From JAAOZP01 sp038848185 (GTDB lineage Archaea; Thermoproteota; EX4484-205; JAAOZP01), in NCBI GenBank assembly GCA_038848185.1, contig JAWCNV010000013.1, positions 1 through 56,356 of the forward strand: a stretch of 56,356 nt of DNA. Direction: 5' to 3'. Below, piece by piece: positions 9,056 through 17,361 of this stretch (position 1 is its first letter; each line of letters opens with the position of its first letter). The position numbers were made by a program, and so were the translations under genes. The notes below the pieces were generated by a model. It did not search any database, was not told where the DNA came from, and worked only from the letters and a program-made list of their open reading frames with translations.

Positions 9056-9329
9056 TCATTTCTCAACAGGCTTAAAGATCTCCGACCCTACTTTTTTAAT
9101 AAGCTCGACCACTCTTCTCCTTCTCTCAGTTTTACCCATACCTGAGATCATGGCTGTCAACTCCACATTCCTTTTCGCATCCAGCATCGGTAGGAGAGGA
9201 AAACTCCAAAAATGCTCCTTCTTTGACGACCAGACTAAGATTATCAAGAGCCTTCGTAACACTGTTCCCCTGACTGTAAACCTTGCTTATGCCAACCATC
9301 TCAATAAAGGCACCCATCGCCTGATTCAC
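9056..9329 (-). pseudogene. decayed ABC transporter ATPase (LolD/MacB type)
   Basis: The first about 45 codons on the minus strand from 9329 read as the start of a LolD/MacB ATPase (IEMVGISKVYSQGNSVTKAL, then DNLSLVVKEG), but the Walker A region that should follow is missing. In another frame, from about 9184 to 9056, comes a segment typical of the helical domain after the Q-loop (RNVELTAMISGMGKTERRRR followed by VVELIKKVG). So about 60 residues are deleted, the frame is shifted near 9190, and the signature, Walker B and C-terminal half are absent. No matching permease is adjacent. This is a remnant, not a functional ATPase. Confidence 0.75.
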
Positions 9330-9445
9330 TGCAAAGCCGTTGAAAAACGCTGTTATATTGCTTTTTAACGAGGACTCTTGACACGAAGCTTCTCGTGAAA
9401 AACCTTTATCTTTAATGCATCTGCCCGCTTTTCGAGTGAGGAAAA

Positions 9446-9865
9446 ATGGCTAATGAGCATCATGGTGACGATGATGGGGTGCTTTCACTCTTAGCAGACT
9501 TAGGTAGAACGATAGAGGAATACTTGGCGAACCCGCTTATAATGATACTTGTAATAATAATCGCATGGTTAAACCATGCTGTAGGTGCAGTAATATTAAC
9601 GCTACTAGTTATTGGGATTCATCTTAGAAGGAAGACTCCGCCTTCTGGAGGCCCTGAGCCTCCAACGGGGTTGCCTCCACCTCCAAGTGCAGAAAAACAG
9701 GGTGAGAACGGTTTCATTATACTGGTGGGGGTGGTGATACTGCTCGCCGGGTTCTACTGGCTCATTAGAGACATCTTTCCTCTGGTAGATATCCCTTGGG
9801 CAGCTACACTCATAATACTCGGAGCAGTTTTCCTCTTACTAGGGGTTAAAAGTGGTAAAAAATGA
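9446..9865 (+). CDS. membrane protein with proline-rich central linker
   Basis: The 139-residue protein starts with an acidic/His segment (HHGDDD). It has two hydrophobic helices (about 30-60), a linker rich in proline and glycine (about 65-85, PPSGGPEPPTGLPPPPS), then two more helices (about 90-110 and 118-134). No enzyme motif was seen. Its ATGA stop/start overlaps the DUF4097-like gene, so the two are co-translated and probably work together in the membrane. Confidence 0.75.
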   Translation: MANEHHGDDDGVLSLLADLGRTIEEYLANPLIMILVIIIAWLNHAVGAVILTLLVIGIHLRRKTPPSGGPEPPTGLPPPPSAEKQGENGFIILVGVVILLAGFYWLIRDIFPLVDIPWAATLIILGAVFLLLGVKSGKK

Positions 9866-10959
9866 GCAGTGCAAGCAGTCTATCCAGAAACATAGGTAAG
9901 CTTCTGATTTTCCTCGGAGTACTATGGATATGTCTCAGATACATTGACGTATACGCTCTCCCATCTTACACAGGACCTCTACTGTTGATCGCTGGCGGAA
10001 CGATGATCATAGTCTCCACATTAGCGAGAAGAACAGCTAAATCGACAGTCATCGCTGAAATACTGAGCATTGTTAACATAATTATACTTGCAGTCATAAT
10101 TGCAGTAGCAATATCTTTCATAATATCTTTCCCAGGCTACATCAGGGGGCCATATACTGCCCGAGTTGAGAAAAATCTTCAGGTTGAGATAGAGGATGTG
10201 AACCTAGTTGAGCTCACATTAGGAACAGTATCAGGAGACATTGTGGTTAAGAGTTGTGACGAACCCAGGTTTAACATCAAGATTACTGTGGAGGCAGGAG
10301 GTATAAGTGAGAGTGCTGCAGAATCCTTTGCGAAAAGAATACTGGAGGAGGTTGATTTCAGAAAAGAGGTTAGTAGTAGTGGAGTATTAAGGGTTCAAGT
10401 CTCAACGAAGTCAAGGACATGGGGATGGCTATCGAACTATATGATACATGTTGAGGCATCCATCTATAAGAATCTGAAAATAACTGTGAACACGGACACT
10501 GTAAGTGGAGACACAGTTATAACAGGCTTGACTGGAGAACGCCTCAGCATCGGCTCAGTAAGCGGAGAAGTTAGGATAAACAGCACTTTTGAATCAGTAA
10601 GTATTTCACTCGTAAGTGGAAACCTAGATGGGTCCTTAACCCTTAGAAACTTGGATTTAAACATGGTCAGTGGAAACATTGATTTGACATTGACTCCAAG
10701 TGGAGTGGGAACCTATGATGCGAGTACTGTAAGTGGCGATGTTAGACTTACATTAACCACTGGCGAAAACATTGGATATAAGATAAGTTGCAGCACAGTA
10801 AGCGGAAGTATAAACATATTCAATATTCCCAATATGCTAGTAACATCTAAGGAGGACCGTAGCGAAGAGGCGGTGACCGCAAACTACAATGAGAAAGATA
10901 TTAGAATTACAGTATCAGTATCAACCATAAGTGGAGACATAGGGGTTTCTGGAAAATAG
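9862..10959 (+). CDS. membrane-anchored DUF4097-like beta-helix protein
   Basis: This 365-residue protein has about three N-terminal hydrophobic helices (about 10-105) followed by an extracytoplasmic repeat region. The repeats are built on V-S-G-D/E/N turns: TVSGDIVV, TVSGDTVI, SVSGEVRI, LVSGNLDG, MVSGNIDL, TVSGDVRL, TVSGSINI and TISGDIGV. This is the hallmark of DUF4097 right-handed beta-helix or adhesin-like domains. Such proteins often accompany membrane regulators in bacteria; molecular function is not established. Overlaps the preceding gene by 4 bases. Confidence 0.85.
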   Translation: MSSASSLSRNIGKLLIFLGVLWICLRYIDVYALPSYTGPLLLIAGGTMIIVSTLARRTAKSTVIAEILSIVNIIILAVIIAVAISFIISFPGYIRGPYTARVEKNLQVEIEDVNLVELTLGTVSGDIVVKSCDEPRFNIKITVEAGGISESAAESFAKRILEEVDFRKEVSSSGVLRVQVSTKSRTWGWLSNYMIHVEASIYKNLKITVNTDTVSGDTVITGLTGERLSIGSVSGEVRINSTFESVSISLVSGNLDGSLTLRNLDLNMVSGNIDLTLTPSGVGTYDASTVSGDVRLTLTTGENIGYKISCSTVSGSINIFNIPNMLVTSKEDRSEEAVTANYNEKDIRITVSVSTISGDIGVSGK

Positions 10960-11000
10960 AGTAGAACTAGAAACAGAGTCCGATCGGCAGTATTAGATTA

Positions 11001-11528
11001 CTACTGTTTAAAACTATTGAAAGAAACTATTTCGCTCAGAGGCTTTCTAGCATCGGGTTCTCTAAAGCCTTCACCAGCAGGATAACCGAGCGGGGTTATA
11101 GCAACCACATTGTACTCCTCAGGTATTCCGAGAACCTCCTTAACCTTACTGTTATCGAATGAGCCTATCCAGCAGGTTCCAAGTCCCTCAGCCCTAGCTG
11201 CAAGAATCAAATGCGTAAAAGCTATTGAAACATCTACAAGCATGCTCATCGAACCCATGTATCCGCCTCTGTTCCACCCGATATCATAACCACACGCAAC
11301 AATAATAACTGGGGCTTCAGCTATGAAAACTTGGTTGCCGCATGCAGGTGCAAGCCTCCTCTTCAAATCTTCATCTTTCACTACTATGAACCTCCAAGGC
11401 TGACGGTTTGAGCCTGAAGGAGCTATTCTCGCAGCATCAAGAATCCTGTTTAATACGTCATCCGGTATAAGATCAGGCTTATAAGACCTTATGCTTCTCC
11501 TAGTCCTCACCACCTCATAGAAATCCAT
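11001..11528 (-). CDS. nitroreductase family FMN oxidoreductase
   Basis: This small flavoprotein (175 residues from ATG 11528; the frame extends to a GTG at 11549) uses NAD(P)H to reduce an unknown substrate. The family hallmarks are the N-terminal FMN-binding RRSIRSYKPD, the APSGSNRQPWRF segment, the central AEGLGTCWIGSF and the closing ITPLGYPAG. The ATG is preferred because GGCGG lies five bases upstream of it. Family substrates include nitro compounds, quinones and dehalogenation targets; nothing here picks one. Divergent from the sugar kinase gene. Confidence 0.88.
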   Translation of the reverse strand: MDFYEVVRTRRSIRSYKPDLIPDDVLNRILDAARIAPSGSNRQPWRFIVVKDEDLKRRLAPACGNQVFIAEAPVIIVACGYDIGWNRGGYMGSMSMLVDVSIAFTHLILAARAEGLGTCWIGSFDNSKVKEVLGIPEEYNVVAITPLGYPAGEGFREPDARKPLSEIVSFNSFKQ

Positions 11529-11726
11529 CTTATCCGCCAGCTTTATCACGATAAAGAGAAGAATAAAAGTTTTAGCATAAGCAATAGAATATTAAATTCA
11601 ACATAAGGCTTCACTTGCTTTTCTAGTTTGGGAAAAGCGTGTGGACAAATAGAAACATTAAATACGCCATTTAGAACCTTTATGTTAAAAAGGTTTACAA
11701 ACGCACGAGTATAGAGATGAGAAAGA

Positions 11727-12635
11727 ATGAAGTTGGATTGCGTCGGTCTCGGATTTAGCTGTGTTGACTTTCTCATTAGAATTCCATATATACCTTCTTT
11801 TAGAGAACAATCTTTCACTCCTGTTTTAAACTTCGAAATTCAGGGCGGAGGACCTGTTTCAACAGGACTAGTCGCAATGTCTCGGCTTGGAGCTAAAGTA
11901 GGGTACATTGGTAAGGTTGGTGATGACCAGTGGGGAGAGGTTATCCGAAGAGAATTTGCTAAGTATGGAGTGGACACTACTCGTTTAGCCGTTGACAAGG
12001 GGAAAAGAAGCAATTGCTCATTCGTGCTGATAGAGGCATCTACAGGAGAAAGGGTCTTTATGGTTTTCCCGTCTGATGTTTCACCCTTAGAACTAACCGA
12101 GAAAGACGAAGACTATATTAAAAATTCAAGGATGCTGTTTCTCGATGGAAGCGGTGGGCAAGCAGCAGTAAAGGCTGCGAAAATAGCTAAAGAGAAGGGC
12201 TTAATAGTCTTTATAGACGGCTTGGCAATTGGAGAGCTTAAGGGTTTAGTGGATATAGCTATCTGTAGCGAACAGACGGCGTATAGGGCTGCTGACACTA
12301 GGAATCCTGAAGACGCCTTGGAGAAGCTTTACCAGGAAGAATATAGAATTCTCGGAGTCACCTTAGGTCCTGGAGGCAGCATATTCCGGGAGGGAAATAA
12401 AATCTACAGGCAAACAGCTTTCAAAGTGAAGGCCGTAGACACAACGGGTGCAGGAGACGTATTTCACGGCGCTTTCGCTTACGGCGTGCTGCAGGGCTGG
12501 AGTCTCGAGAAAACTGCCGAGTTCGCAAGCGCCGTTTCAGCACTCAAATGTATGAAGATCGGCGGGAGAGCAGGCATACCGTCCATCAATGAGACTCTAA
12601 TTTTCCTTAAGGAGCAAGGAAGCAGATTCTTTTAA
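11727..12635 (+). CDS. PfkB/ribokinase family carbohydrate kinase
   Basis: This 302-residue enzyme transfers phosphate from ATP to a sugar or nucleoside. It shows the PfkB N-terminal GG motif (EIQGGGPVSTGLVAMSRLG) and the C-terminal DTTGAGDVFHGAFAYG, with the catalytic base Asp 244 and anion hole before it. The aldolase gene follows 57 bases later with its own ribosome binding site, so the pair likely phosphorylates and then cleaves the same sugar phosphate (inference). The exact sugar is not readable from sequence. Confidence 0.9.
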   Translation: MKLDCVGLGFSCVDFLIRIPYIPSFREQSFTPVLNFEIQGGGPVSTGLVAMSRLGAKVGYIGKVGDDQWGEVIRREFAKYGVDTTRLAVDKGKRSNCSFVLIEASTGERVFMVFPSDVSPLELTEKDEDYIKNSRMLFLDGSGGQAAVKAAKIAKEKGLIVFIDGLAIGELKGLVDIAICSEQTAYRAADTRNPEDALEKLYQEEYRILGVTLGPGGSIFREGNKIYRQTAFKVKAVDTTGAGDVFHGAFAYGVLQGWSLEKTAEFASAVSALKCMKIGGRAGIPSINETLIFLKEQGSRFF

Positions 12636-12680
12636 TTAGAAAAACTTATACGGATAGAATAATCTAGAAGAACAATCTCC

Positions 12681-12695
12681 GGAGGGGTAATCTTG
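12681..12695 (+). promoter_or_regulatory. ribosome binding site and TTG start of aldolase
   Basis: GGAGGG at 12681-12686 sits six bases before a TTG at 12693. It decides the start of the aldolase, since no ATG is available before the conserved fold. Confidence 0.7.
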
Positions 12696-13415
12696 AGCCA
12701 TATAGGAAAAAGCGTTAGAGCATCTAGATTCTTCAAGGAAGACGGAAGGACGCTAATAGTACCCATGGAAACGCTTGGAGAAAGACCTTGGAGCGAAATT
12801 CTTCGAGAAGTAATTAATGCTGGAGCTGACGCTATCCTTGTCACCTATGGTATACTTCGGCAATATTACCGAGACATTGCCGGTAAGATACCTTTCATAC
12901 TTACCACACCTATTGACTGTCCTGAATATGTTGAAATTGCAAGTAAGGTTGGTGCGGATGGGGTTAAAGTGCACTATTTTGGGCAACTCAAAGAGTTACC
13001 TATGACGCGGATTGCGTTGATAGCTAAGGAATGCGATATGAGAGGATTACCATTGCTCTTCGAGCCTGTTCCGATGAAGGAAAACGAGATAGATGTAAAC
13101 CCTGAAGCTTTGAAGCTTGCGGTAAGACAAGCAGTGTCCTTAGGAGCAGACATCGTAAAGATTTACAGTGAACCTCAAGCATTCGCGGAAATTACGAAAT
13201 CATGTCCAATTCCAGTAGTCATAGCAGGGGGACCAATAACTACAGATCAAGAGACGCTTAAGATGATTAAGGATGCGGTTGACAATGGTGCTTCAGGTGC
13301 AGCCTTCGGAAGAAGAATCACACAACACAAGACACCAGGTAAGATGTGCAAAGCCATAGCAAGGATCATACATGAAAACTGCACGGTTGAGAAAGCAATG
13401 AAAGAACTGGAATAG
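12693..13415 (+). CDS. class I aldolase of the DeoC/FbaB/LacD superfamily
   Basis: This 240-residue TIM-barrel aldolase is predicted to cleave or form a C-C bond through a Schiff base. The likely Schiff-base lysine is Lys 156 in GADIVKIYSE. The phosphate-binding loops IPVVIAGGP and NGASGAAFGRRI match archaeal class I fructose-bisphosphate aldolases and the related ADH synthase (AroA') and LsrF proteins. The upstream PfkB kinase favours a catabolic sugar-phosphate role over aromatic biosynthesis. It starts at TTG 12693. Confidence 0.83.
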   Translation: MSHIGKSVRASRFFKEDGRTLIVPMETLGERPWSEILREVINAGADAILVTYGILRQYYRDIAGKIPFILTTPIDCPEYVEIASKVGADGVKVHYFGQLKELPMTRIALIAKECDMRGLPLLFEPVPMKENEIDVNPEALKLAVRQAVSLGADIVKIYSEPQAFAEITKSCPIPVVIAGGPITTDQETLKMIKDAVDNGASGAAFGRRITQHKTPGKMCKAIARIIHENCTVEKAMKELE

Positions 13416-13511
13416 CTTTTTAGAAACATGATTTTAAGTACTTACTCGCCAAATAGTAATCCTTCTGCCTACTTCCTCCATAAAGAAAAAGAGGGAAAAA
13501 GCATCGGGACA

Positions 13512-14432
13512 CTAGCACGGCGGTGGAGGGGGAGGTGGGGCATATGTGGGCGGAGGTGCAGACTTCCTTCTTAATAGCAACACCACTACAACTACCACAG
13601 CCACTGCTACACCAGCACTGATTACTAGAAGCCACGGAATCTCGGTTGAAGGAGCAGGAGTTTGCGTAGGAGTTGGTGTAGGCGTGGAGGTTGGTGTTGC
13701 AGTTGGAGTAGCGGTTGGTGTAGGAGTTGAAATTGGCTCTGAATTAATAAATTCAATTGATAAAAGCACATATTCCGTCTGGTCACCTTCTTCTGACTCA
13801 AAATAGATGCGGACAATAATGTTGCCGAAGCTGACAGGAGCATACCAGTATTCAGCGATTCCATGCCAAGCTGGCGGAGCATCAGCATACCCTTCCCACC
13901 TGTATTTATAGACCAAGAGTCGAGTAGGGCCGAATGTCTGAACCTCTGAACCTAAGGATATGAAACGCCCATATCCAGCTTCCGCTCCCCTACGCTCCGT
14001 GTCAAAGTCTAAATAATCTTCTCGCGAAGCCACCCAAGCAGACCAAGCGTTCAACATACCCCCTCCGTAAAACCGAGCAAGGTCTCCAGTATATGTTTCA
14101 CCCTCAAACTCAGCTTTTAGAAACTCACCCGTTGACTTTGAAATCCATAGAACCAAGGTTTGCGGCTCAAGCGTATCCTCAGCATACTTCCATTCAACCC
14201 TCCATGTTGCCTCCCCATCAACAGAATCATCTCCAAGTATTCGAAAGCCTATTTCTCCACTATCTCCCCCACTAGACGAGTAACGATAATGTGCTGACTT
14301 AATTCTATTCAACAAGACTATTATGCTATCGTAAACTGATTCTTCCGCCTCTAATATCCTGAGGCCCCCGATAATTGAAAACGCTACTACAACTATTAGA
14401 CAAAAAATAATTGCTTTCTTGACTTCCGCCAT
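13512..14432 (-). CDS. secreted membrane-anchored protein with Thr-Pro linker and polyproline tail (copy A)
   Basis: This 306-residue protein has an N-terminal signal or anchor helix (about 7-26) and an extracytoplasmic domain (about 33-232) rich in Trp and Tyr. A Thr-Pro repeat linker (about 233-262) leads to a C-terminal helix (about 266-287), RRK, and a short tail APPPTYAPPPPPPPC. The domain (GEIGFRILGDDSV, then GEATW, LWISKSTGE and AEYWYAPVSFGNIIV) is shared with the neighbour at 14600, so they are tandem paralogs. Function unknown. A minus-strand CTTTAAATA near 14457-14465 is the likely TATA box for a leaderless transcript. Confidence 0.8.
   Translation of the reverse strand: MAEVKKAIIFCLIVVVAFSIIGGLRILEAEESVYDSIIVLLNRIKSAHYRYSSSGGDSGEIGFRILGDDSVDGEATWRVEWKYAEDTLEPQTLVLWISKSTGEFLKAEFEGETYTGDLARFYGGGMLNAWSAWVASREDYLDFDTERRGAEAGYGRFISLGSEVQTFGPTRLLVYKYRWEGYADAPPAWHGIAEYWYAPVSFGNIIVRIYFESEEGDQTEYVLLSIEFINSEPISTPTPTATPTATPTSTPTPTPTQTPAPSTEIPWLLVISAGVAVAVVVVVVLLLRRKSAPPPTYAPPPPPPPC
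13651..13731. repeat. Thr-Pro codon minisatellite in copy A
   Basis: On the plus strand this reads as irregular six-base units of the type GGTGTA/GGAGTT. They encode the alternating Thr-Pro linker of the gene at 13512. It is a shorter version of the tract at 14748. Confidence 0.8.
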
Positions 14433-14599
14433 TTTAAAGAGTTAAAACACTATAATTATTTAAAGATTATGTTGCCTTCGAAATGTAAAAAATTCAACAA
14501 ACGCTTTTCCTCTTTTTCTAAAAACATATCCTATACCTTTCTGTAGACTTACAAGTAATAGAAACGATAGAAAAATAAGGGAATTGTTTGGAAGATTTT

Positions 14600-15634
14600 T
14601 TATGGTGGTGGCGGTGGTGGAGGAGGAGCAGTATATGCTGGCGGAGGCGCCGGTTTCTTCCTCCTTAAGAGTATTACTATCACGATTATGACTGCTACTG
14701 CTGCAACAACACCAATAATGATAAGCGTGTCAGGAGGAAGCCCGAGAGTCGGGGTAGGAGTGGGTGTGGCGGTAGGCGTTGGAGTAGGAGTTGGTGTAGG
14801 TGTTGAGGTTGGTGTAGGCGTAGGTGTAGTCGTGGGAGTTGCAGTTGGAGTAGCGGTTGGTGTAGGAGTTGATGTGGGTGTTGATGTTGGAGTAGGGGTT
14901 GATGTAGGTGGAGGAGTAGGCTGCGGGCTCGTCAGATCAATAGATAAAAGTTCTATTTGCCCCCAATCTCCCTCGGATTCCCAGTAAAGTTTGACGATAA
15001 TAGAGCCGAAGCTAACAGGAGCGTACCACCATTCTGTAGTTCCTTGATAATCCTCTGGAGCAGACGCGTATGCTTCCCAACGATACTTGTACACCGTAAG
15101 CAGAGTAGGGCCTATTGTTTTAAGCTCCGTGCCGAGGAAGCTTAATGTGCCGTATCCAAGTGCCTCATACTGGTGAACTGTCTCATAACTCCACATTTCC
15201 GAATATGCGCCGACCCAAGCAAACCAAGCAAGTAGCATAAGGCCGCCGAACATCTCAGCAGTCTCTCCTGTATATGTCACTCCCTCCGTCTCTACCTTCA
15301 AGCATTTGCCTGTTGACTTTGAAATCCACAGAATCATGATTTGCGGCGTCTCACCTTCCTCAGCATACGACCATTCAACTTTCCACGTTGCTTCACCACC
15401 AACAGAATCATCTCCAAGTATTCGAAAGCCTATTTCCCCAGGAGTTGAATCACTAGCCGAGAAACGGTATTTTGCTGATCTGACATTGTTTAAAAGTACT
15501 ACAAGATCCTCATAATTTTCATCTTCCTGCGCGTATGAAACCAGTAGGTTTCCTCCGGTTGACGAAATTATTGTTAGAATAATCAAGCAAAGTGCAATTG
15601 GCTTATGAATATTTACATCCCGTATTAAACTCAT
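14600..15634 (-). CDS. secreted membrane-anchored protein with long Thr-Pro linker and polyproline tail (copy B)
   Basis: This 344-residue paralog of the gene at 13512 has the same order: signal helix (about 14-34), domain (about 40-235), Thr-Pro linker (about 238-296), C-terminal helix (about 305-325), RRKK, then a tail of the form PAPPPAYTA followed by eight prolines. The linker is about twice as long as in copy A. The domain motifs GEIGFRILGDDSVGGEATW and WYAPVSFGSIIV are nearly identical between the copies. A TATA box (TTTATATAG on the minus strand, about 15657-15666) gives a leaderless start. Possibly a surface sensor or binding protein; the domain was not recognised. Confidence 0.8.
   Translation of the reverse strand: MSLIRDVNIHKPIALCLIILTIISSTGGNLLVSYAQEDENYEDLVVLLNNVRSAKYRFSASDSTPGEIGFRILGDDSVGGEATWKVEWSYAEEGETPQIMILWISKSTGKCLKVETEGVTYTGETAEMFGGLMLLAWFAWVGAYSEMWSYETVHQYEALGYGTLSFLGTELKTIGPTLLTVYKYRWEAYASAPEDYQGTTEWWYAPVSFGSIIVKLYWESEGDWGQIELLSIDLTSPQPTPPPTSTPTPTSTPTSTPTPTATPTATPTTTPTPTPTSTPTPTPTPTPTATPTPTPTLGLPPDTLIIIGVVAAVAVIIVIVILLRRKKPAPPPAYTAPPPPPPPP
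14748..14920. repeat. Thr-Pro codon minisatellite in copy B
   Basis: About 170 bases of imperfect six-base units (plus-strand GGAGTT, GGTGTA, GATGTG variants) encode the Thr-Pro/Thr-Ser-Thr linker. Such tracts can change length by slippage or recombination, and the two tracts here could also recombine with each other. Confidence 0.85.
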
Positions 15635-15850
15635 TTCGGATGTTAATAGTCAACAGCTATATAAACATTGCTTTTAACAGGTTTAGAGCACTATGGCTCT
15701 AACTCAAAAGAGGGTTAAACATTCTTAACGCTATTTGCAAAAAGGATTTTCGTAAAAAGTCTTTAAGGTCAGAATAACTCTACCAGTAATTATTTCGCGT
15801 TTTTCTCAGAACAAGTTTACAAGCCTTAGCTTCCTTTAAGATGCTAAACC

Positions 15851-15860
15851 CTTAAATAAG
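15851..15860 (+). promoter_or_regulatory. TATA box for RecB-like nuclease
   Basis: CTTAAATAAG lies 30 bases before the ATG at 15890. Confidence 0.55.
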
Positions 15861-15889
15861 AACCCTGTTTTCTCATAGCGAAGACCTTT

Positions 15890-16564
15890 ATGAAAAAGGG
15901 TTTGAGTGCCGAAGATGTTGCAACTTCTATATTGGAGAACCTTGGTTTCTCAATCTTGGAGAGGAGGAAATCTGTGATTGTTGGAGGAGTCAAAGTTGCG
16001 GAGGTAGATATAGTTGCTAAAGACCCTGAGGGGAACGTTTTAACTGTGGAGGTGAAGTCGGGGAAGGCGTCTGTAACTGATGTCCGGCAGGTTTTCAGCA
16101 ACTCTAAGCTTTTAAACGCTAAGCCCCTCTTAATCTGTAAAGGCTTCGCAGACTCTTCTGCAGTCAGCTTGGCCAGTGAGCTTGAGGTAAGATATCTTCT
16201 TCTACCCGAATACTACCTTTTCACCCTAGAGGACTTCAAGGAGGTTGCTAACGAAGTAATATATGGAATACTAACCCTATACTTATCACTAGACATTGAC
16301 AACATGACTGAGGAAGATTTGAAGATTATTGAAACTGTCTCCAGCTCAAATAGTTTCAGCGAAGCTGCTGCGAAACTAAACATTTCTGAAGAAGAATTAG
16401 GGAAACAGATTTCAAACATAGGTTTTTTTAAAACTGGAGAAAAGCATACGTTCAACAATTTAAAGCTGCAGGCATTACTCATTAAGAACAGGCTTAATCA
16501 GAAGAAACAGCTGGAAAACATTGAGAGAAAGATTGACAGGCTGGAAAAGAAAATCGAGAATTAA
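15890..16564 (+). CDS. RecB-family PD-(D/E)XK nuclease-like protein with HTH and coiled coil
   Basis: The N-terminal 100 residues look like an archaeal RecB-family endonuclease domain. Asp 40 (AEVDIVAKD) and Glu 54-x-Lys 56 (TVEVKSG) form the PD-(D/E)XK active site, with Glu 12-16 region residues before it. Residues about 120-185 may be a helix-turn-helix (SFSEAAAKLNISEEELGKQI). Residues 190-224 form a charged coiled coil (NIERKIDRLEKKIEN). Likely acts on DNA in repair or defence, but the exact role is unknown. No defence genes adjoin it. Confidence 0.8.
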   Translation: MKKGLSAEDVATSILENLGFSILERRKSVIVGGVKVAEVDIVAKDPEGNVLTVEVKSGKASVTDVRQVFSNSKLLNAKPLLICKGFADSSAVSLASELEVRYLLLPEYYLFTLEDFKEVANEVIYGILTLYLSLDIDNMTEEDLKIIETVSSSNSFSEAAAKLNISEEELGKQISNIGFFKTGEKHTFNNLKLQALLIKNRLNQKKQLENIERKIDRLEKKIEN

Positions 16565-16593
16565 AATGATTAGGAAAAAAGAAAATAGTTTGT

Positions 16594-17286
16594 TTATTTT
16601 GCCTCTTGCTTAAGTTTCCTGTAGCAGAACCACCAGTCGAAACATTCGAATTCGCCTGATTTAACCTTCTCAAGACGGTTTTTCGCTGTCTCCACATCCC
16701 TAGCCGGAGGGATGATGACTTGATCCTTAATCAACTCATTGCTCGGCCAGTTAGCGGGCATTGCAACACCATTTTTATCGGCTATCTGTATGGCTTCAAC
16801 AATTCTTAAAATTTCATCCATGTTTCTACCCAGCTCCTGCGGATAATAAAGGATGACACGTATTTTCCCCTTTTCATCAACCACGAAAACCGCTCTAACA
16901 GTGTTAGTACCCTTTCCAGGGTGTATAAGCCCAAGCGTTTTGGCAACTTCACCAGTGTCAGCTATTATCGGAAACTTTACCTCGACGCTGAGCTTCTCCT
17001 TTATCCAATTTACCCAATTTATGTGAGAGAAAACCTGGTCGACACTAAGACCAATCAGCTCGCAGTTCAATGCCTTAAACCTGTCGTATCTCTTTTGAAA
17101 AGCAACGAACTCTGTTGTACAGACAGGTGTAAAGTCTCCGGGGTGGCTGAAGAGTATGAACCATTTTCCTGAAAAAGCTTTAGGAAGCTCCATTATTCCA
17201 TGTGTTGTTTGAACTTTCATTGTTGGAAAATCTTCGCCTAGAAGAGGCATGCCTCTTCCCTCAATCTCCATAATCCTCTCTTCCAT
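16594..17286 (-). CDS. peroxiredoxin (Prx6-like, archaeal thioredoxin peroxidase type)
   Basis: This 230-residue enzyme reduces hydrogen and alkyl peroxides. The peroxidatic cysteine is Cys 56 in the conserved PGDFTPVCTTEF. Two C-terminal cysteines, Cys 215 and Cys 221 (ECFDWWFC), match the layout of the well-studied Aeropyrum pernix enzyme. The long C-terminal arm (about 165-230) is typical of the Prx6 group, which assembles into decamers. Electron donor unknown. Confidence 0.94.
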   Translation of the reverse strand: MEERIMEIEGRGMPLLGEDFPTMKVQTTHGIMELPKAFSGKWFILFSHPGDFTPVCTTEFVAFQKRYDRFKALNCELIGLSVDQVFSHINWVNWIKEKLSVEVKFPIIADTGEVAKTLGLIHPGKGTNTVRAVFVVDEKGKIRVILYYPQELGRNMDEILRIVEAIQIADKNGVAMPANWPSNELIKDQVIIPPARDVETAKNRLEKVKSGEFECFDWWFCYRKLKQEAK

Positions 17287-17361
17287 TTCTTACCACTAAT
17301 GCTCTTGTTTTTCACCCAAGATATAGGTTTTCCCCGAATTAATTTTCGAATTTAGCGATAT

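Noticed and set aside
14688..14987. Plus-strand frame of Val-Gly repeats opposite the Thr-Pro tract
   Set aside because: It is the shadow of the Thr-Pro codons in the minus-strand gene; it has no promoter and no fold.
15890..16564. RecB-like nuclease as part of a defence island
   Set aside because: Neighbours are a peroxiredoxin and secreted paralogs; no restriction, CRISPR or toxin genes are seen nearby.
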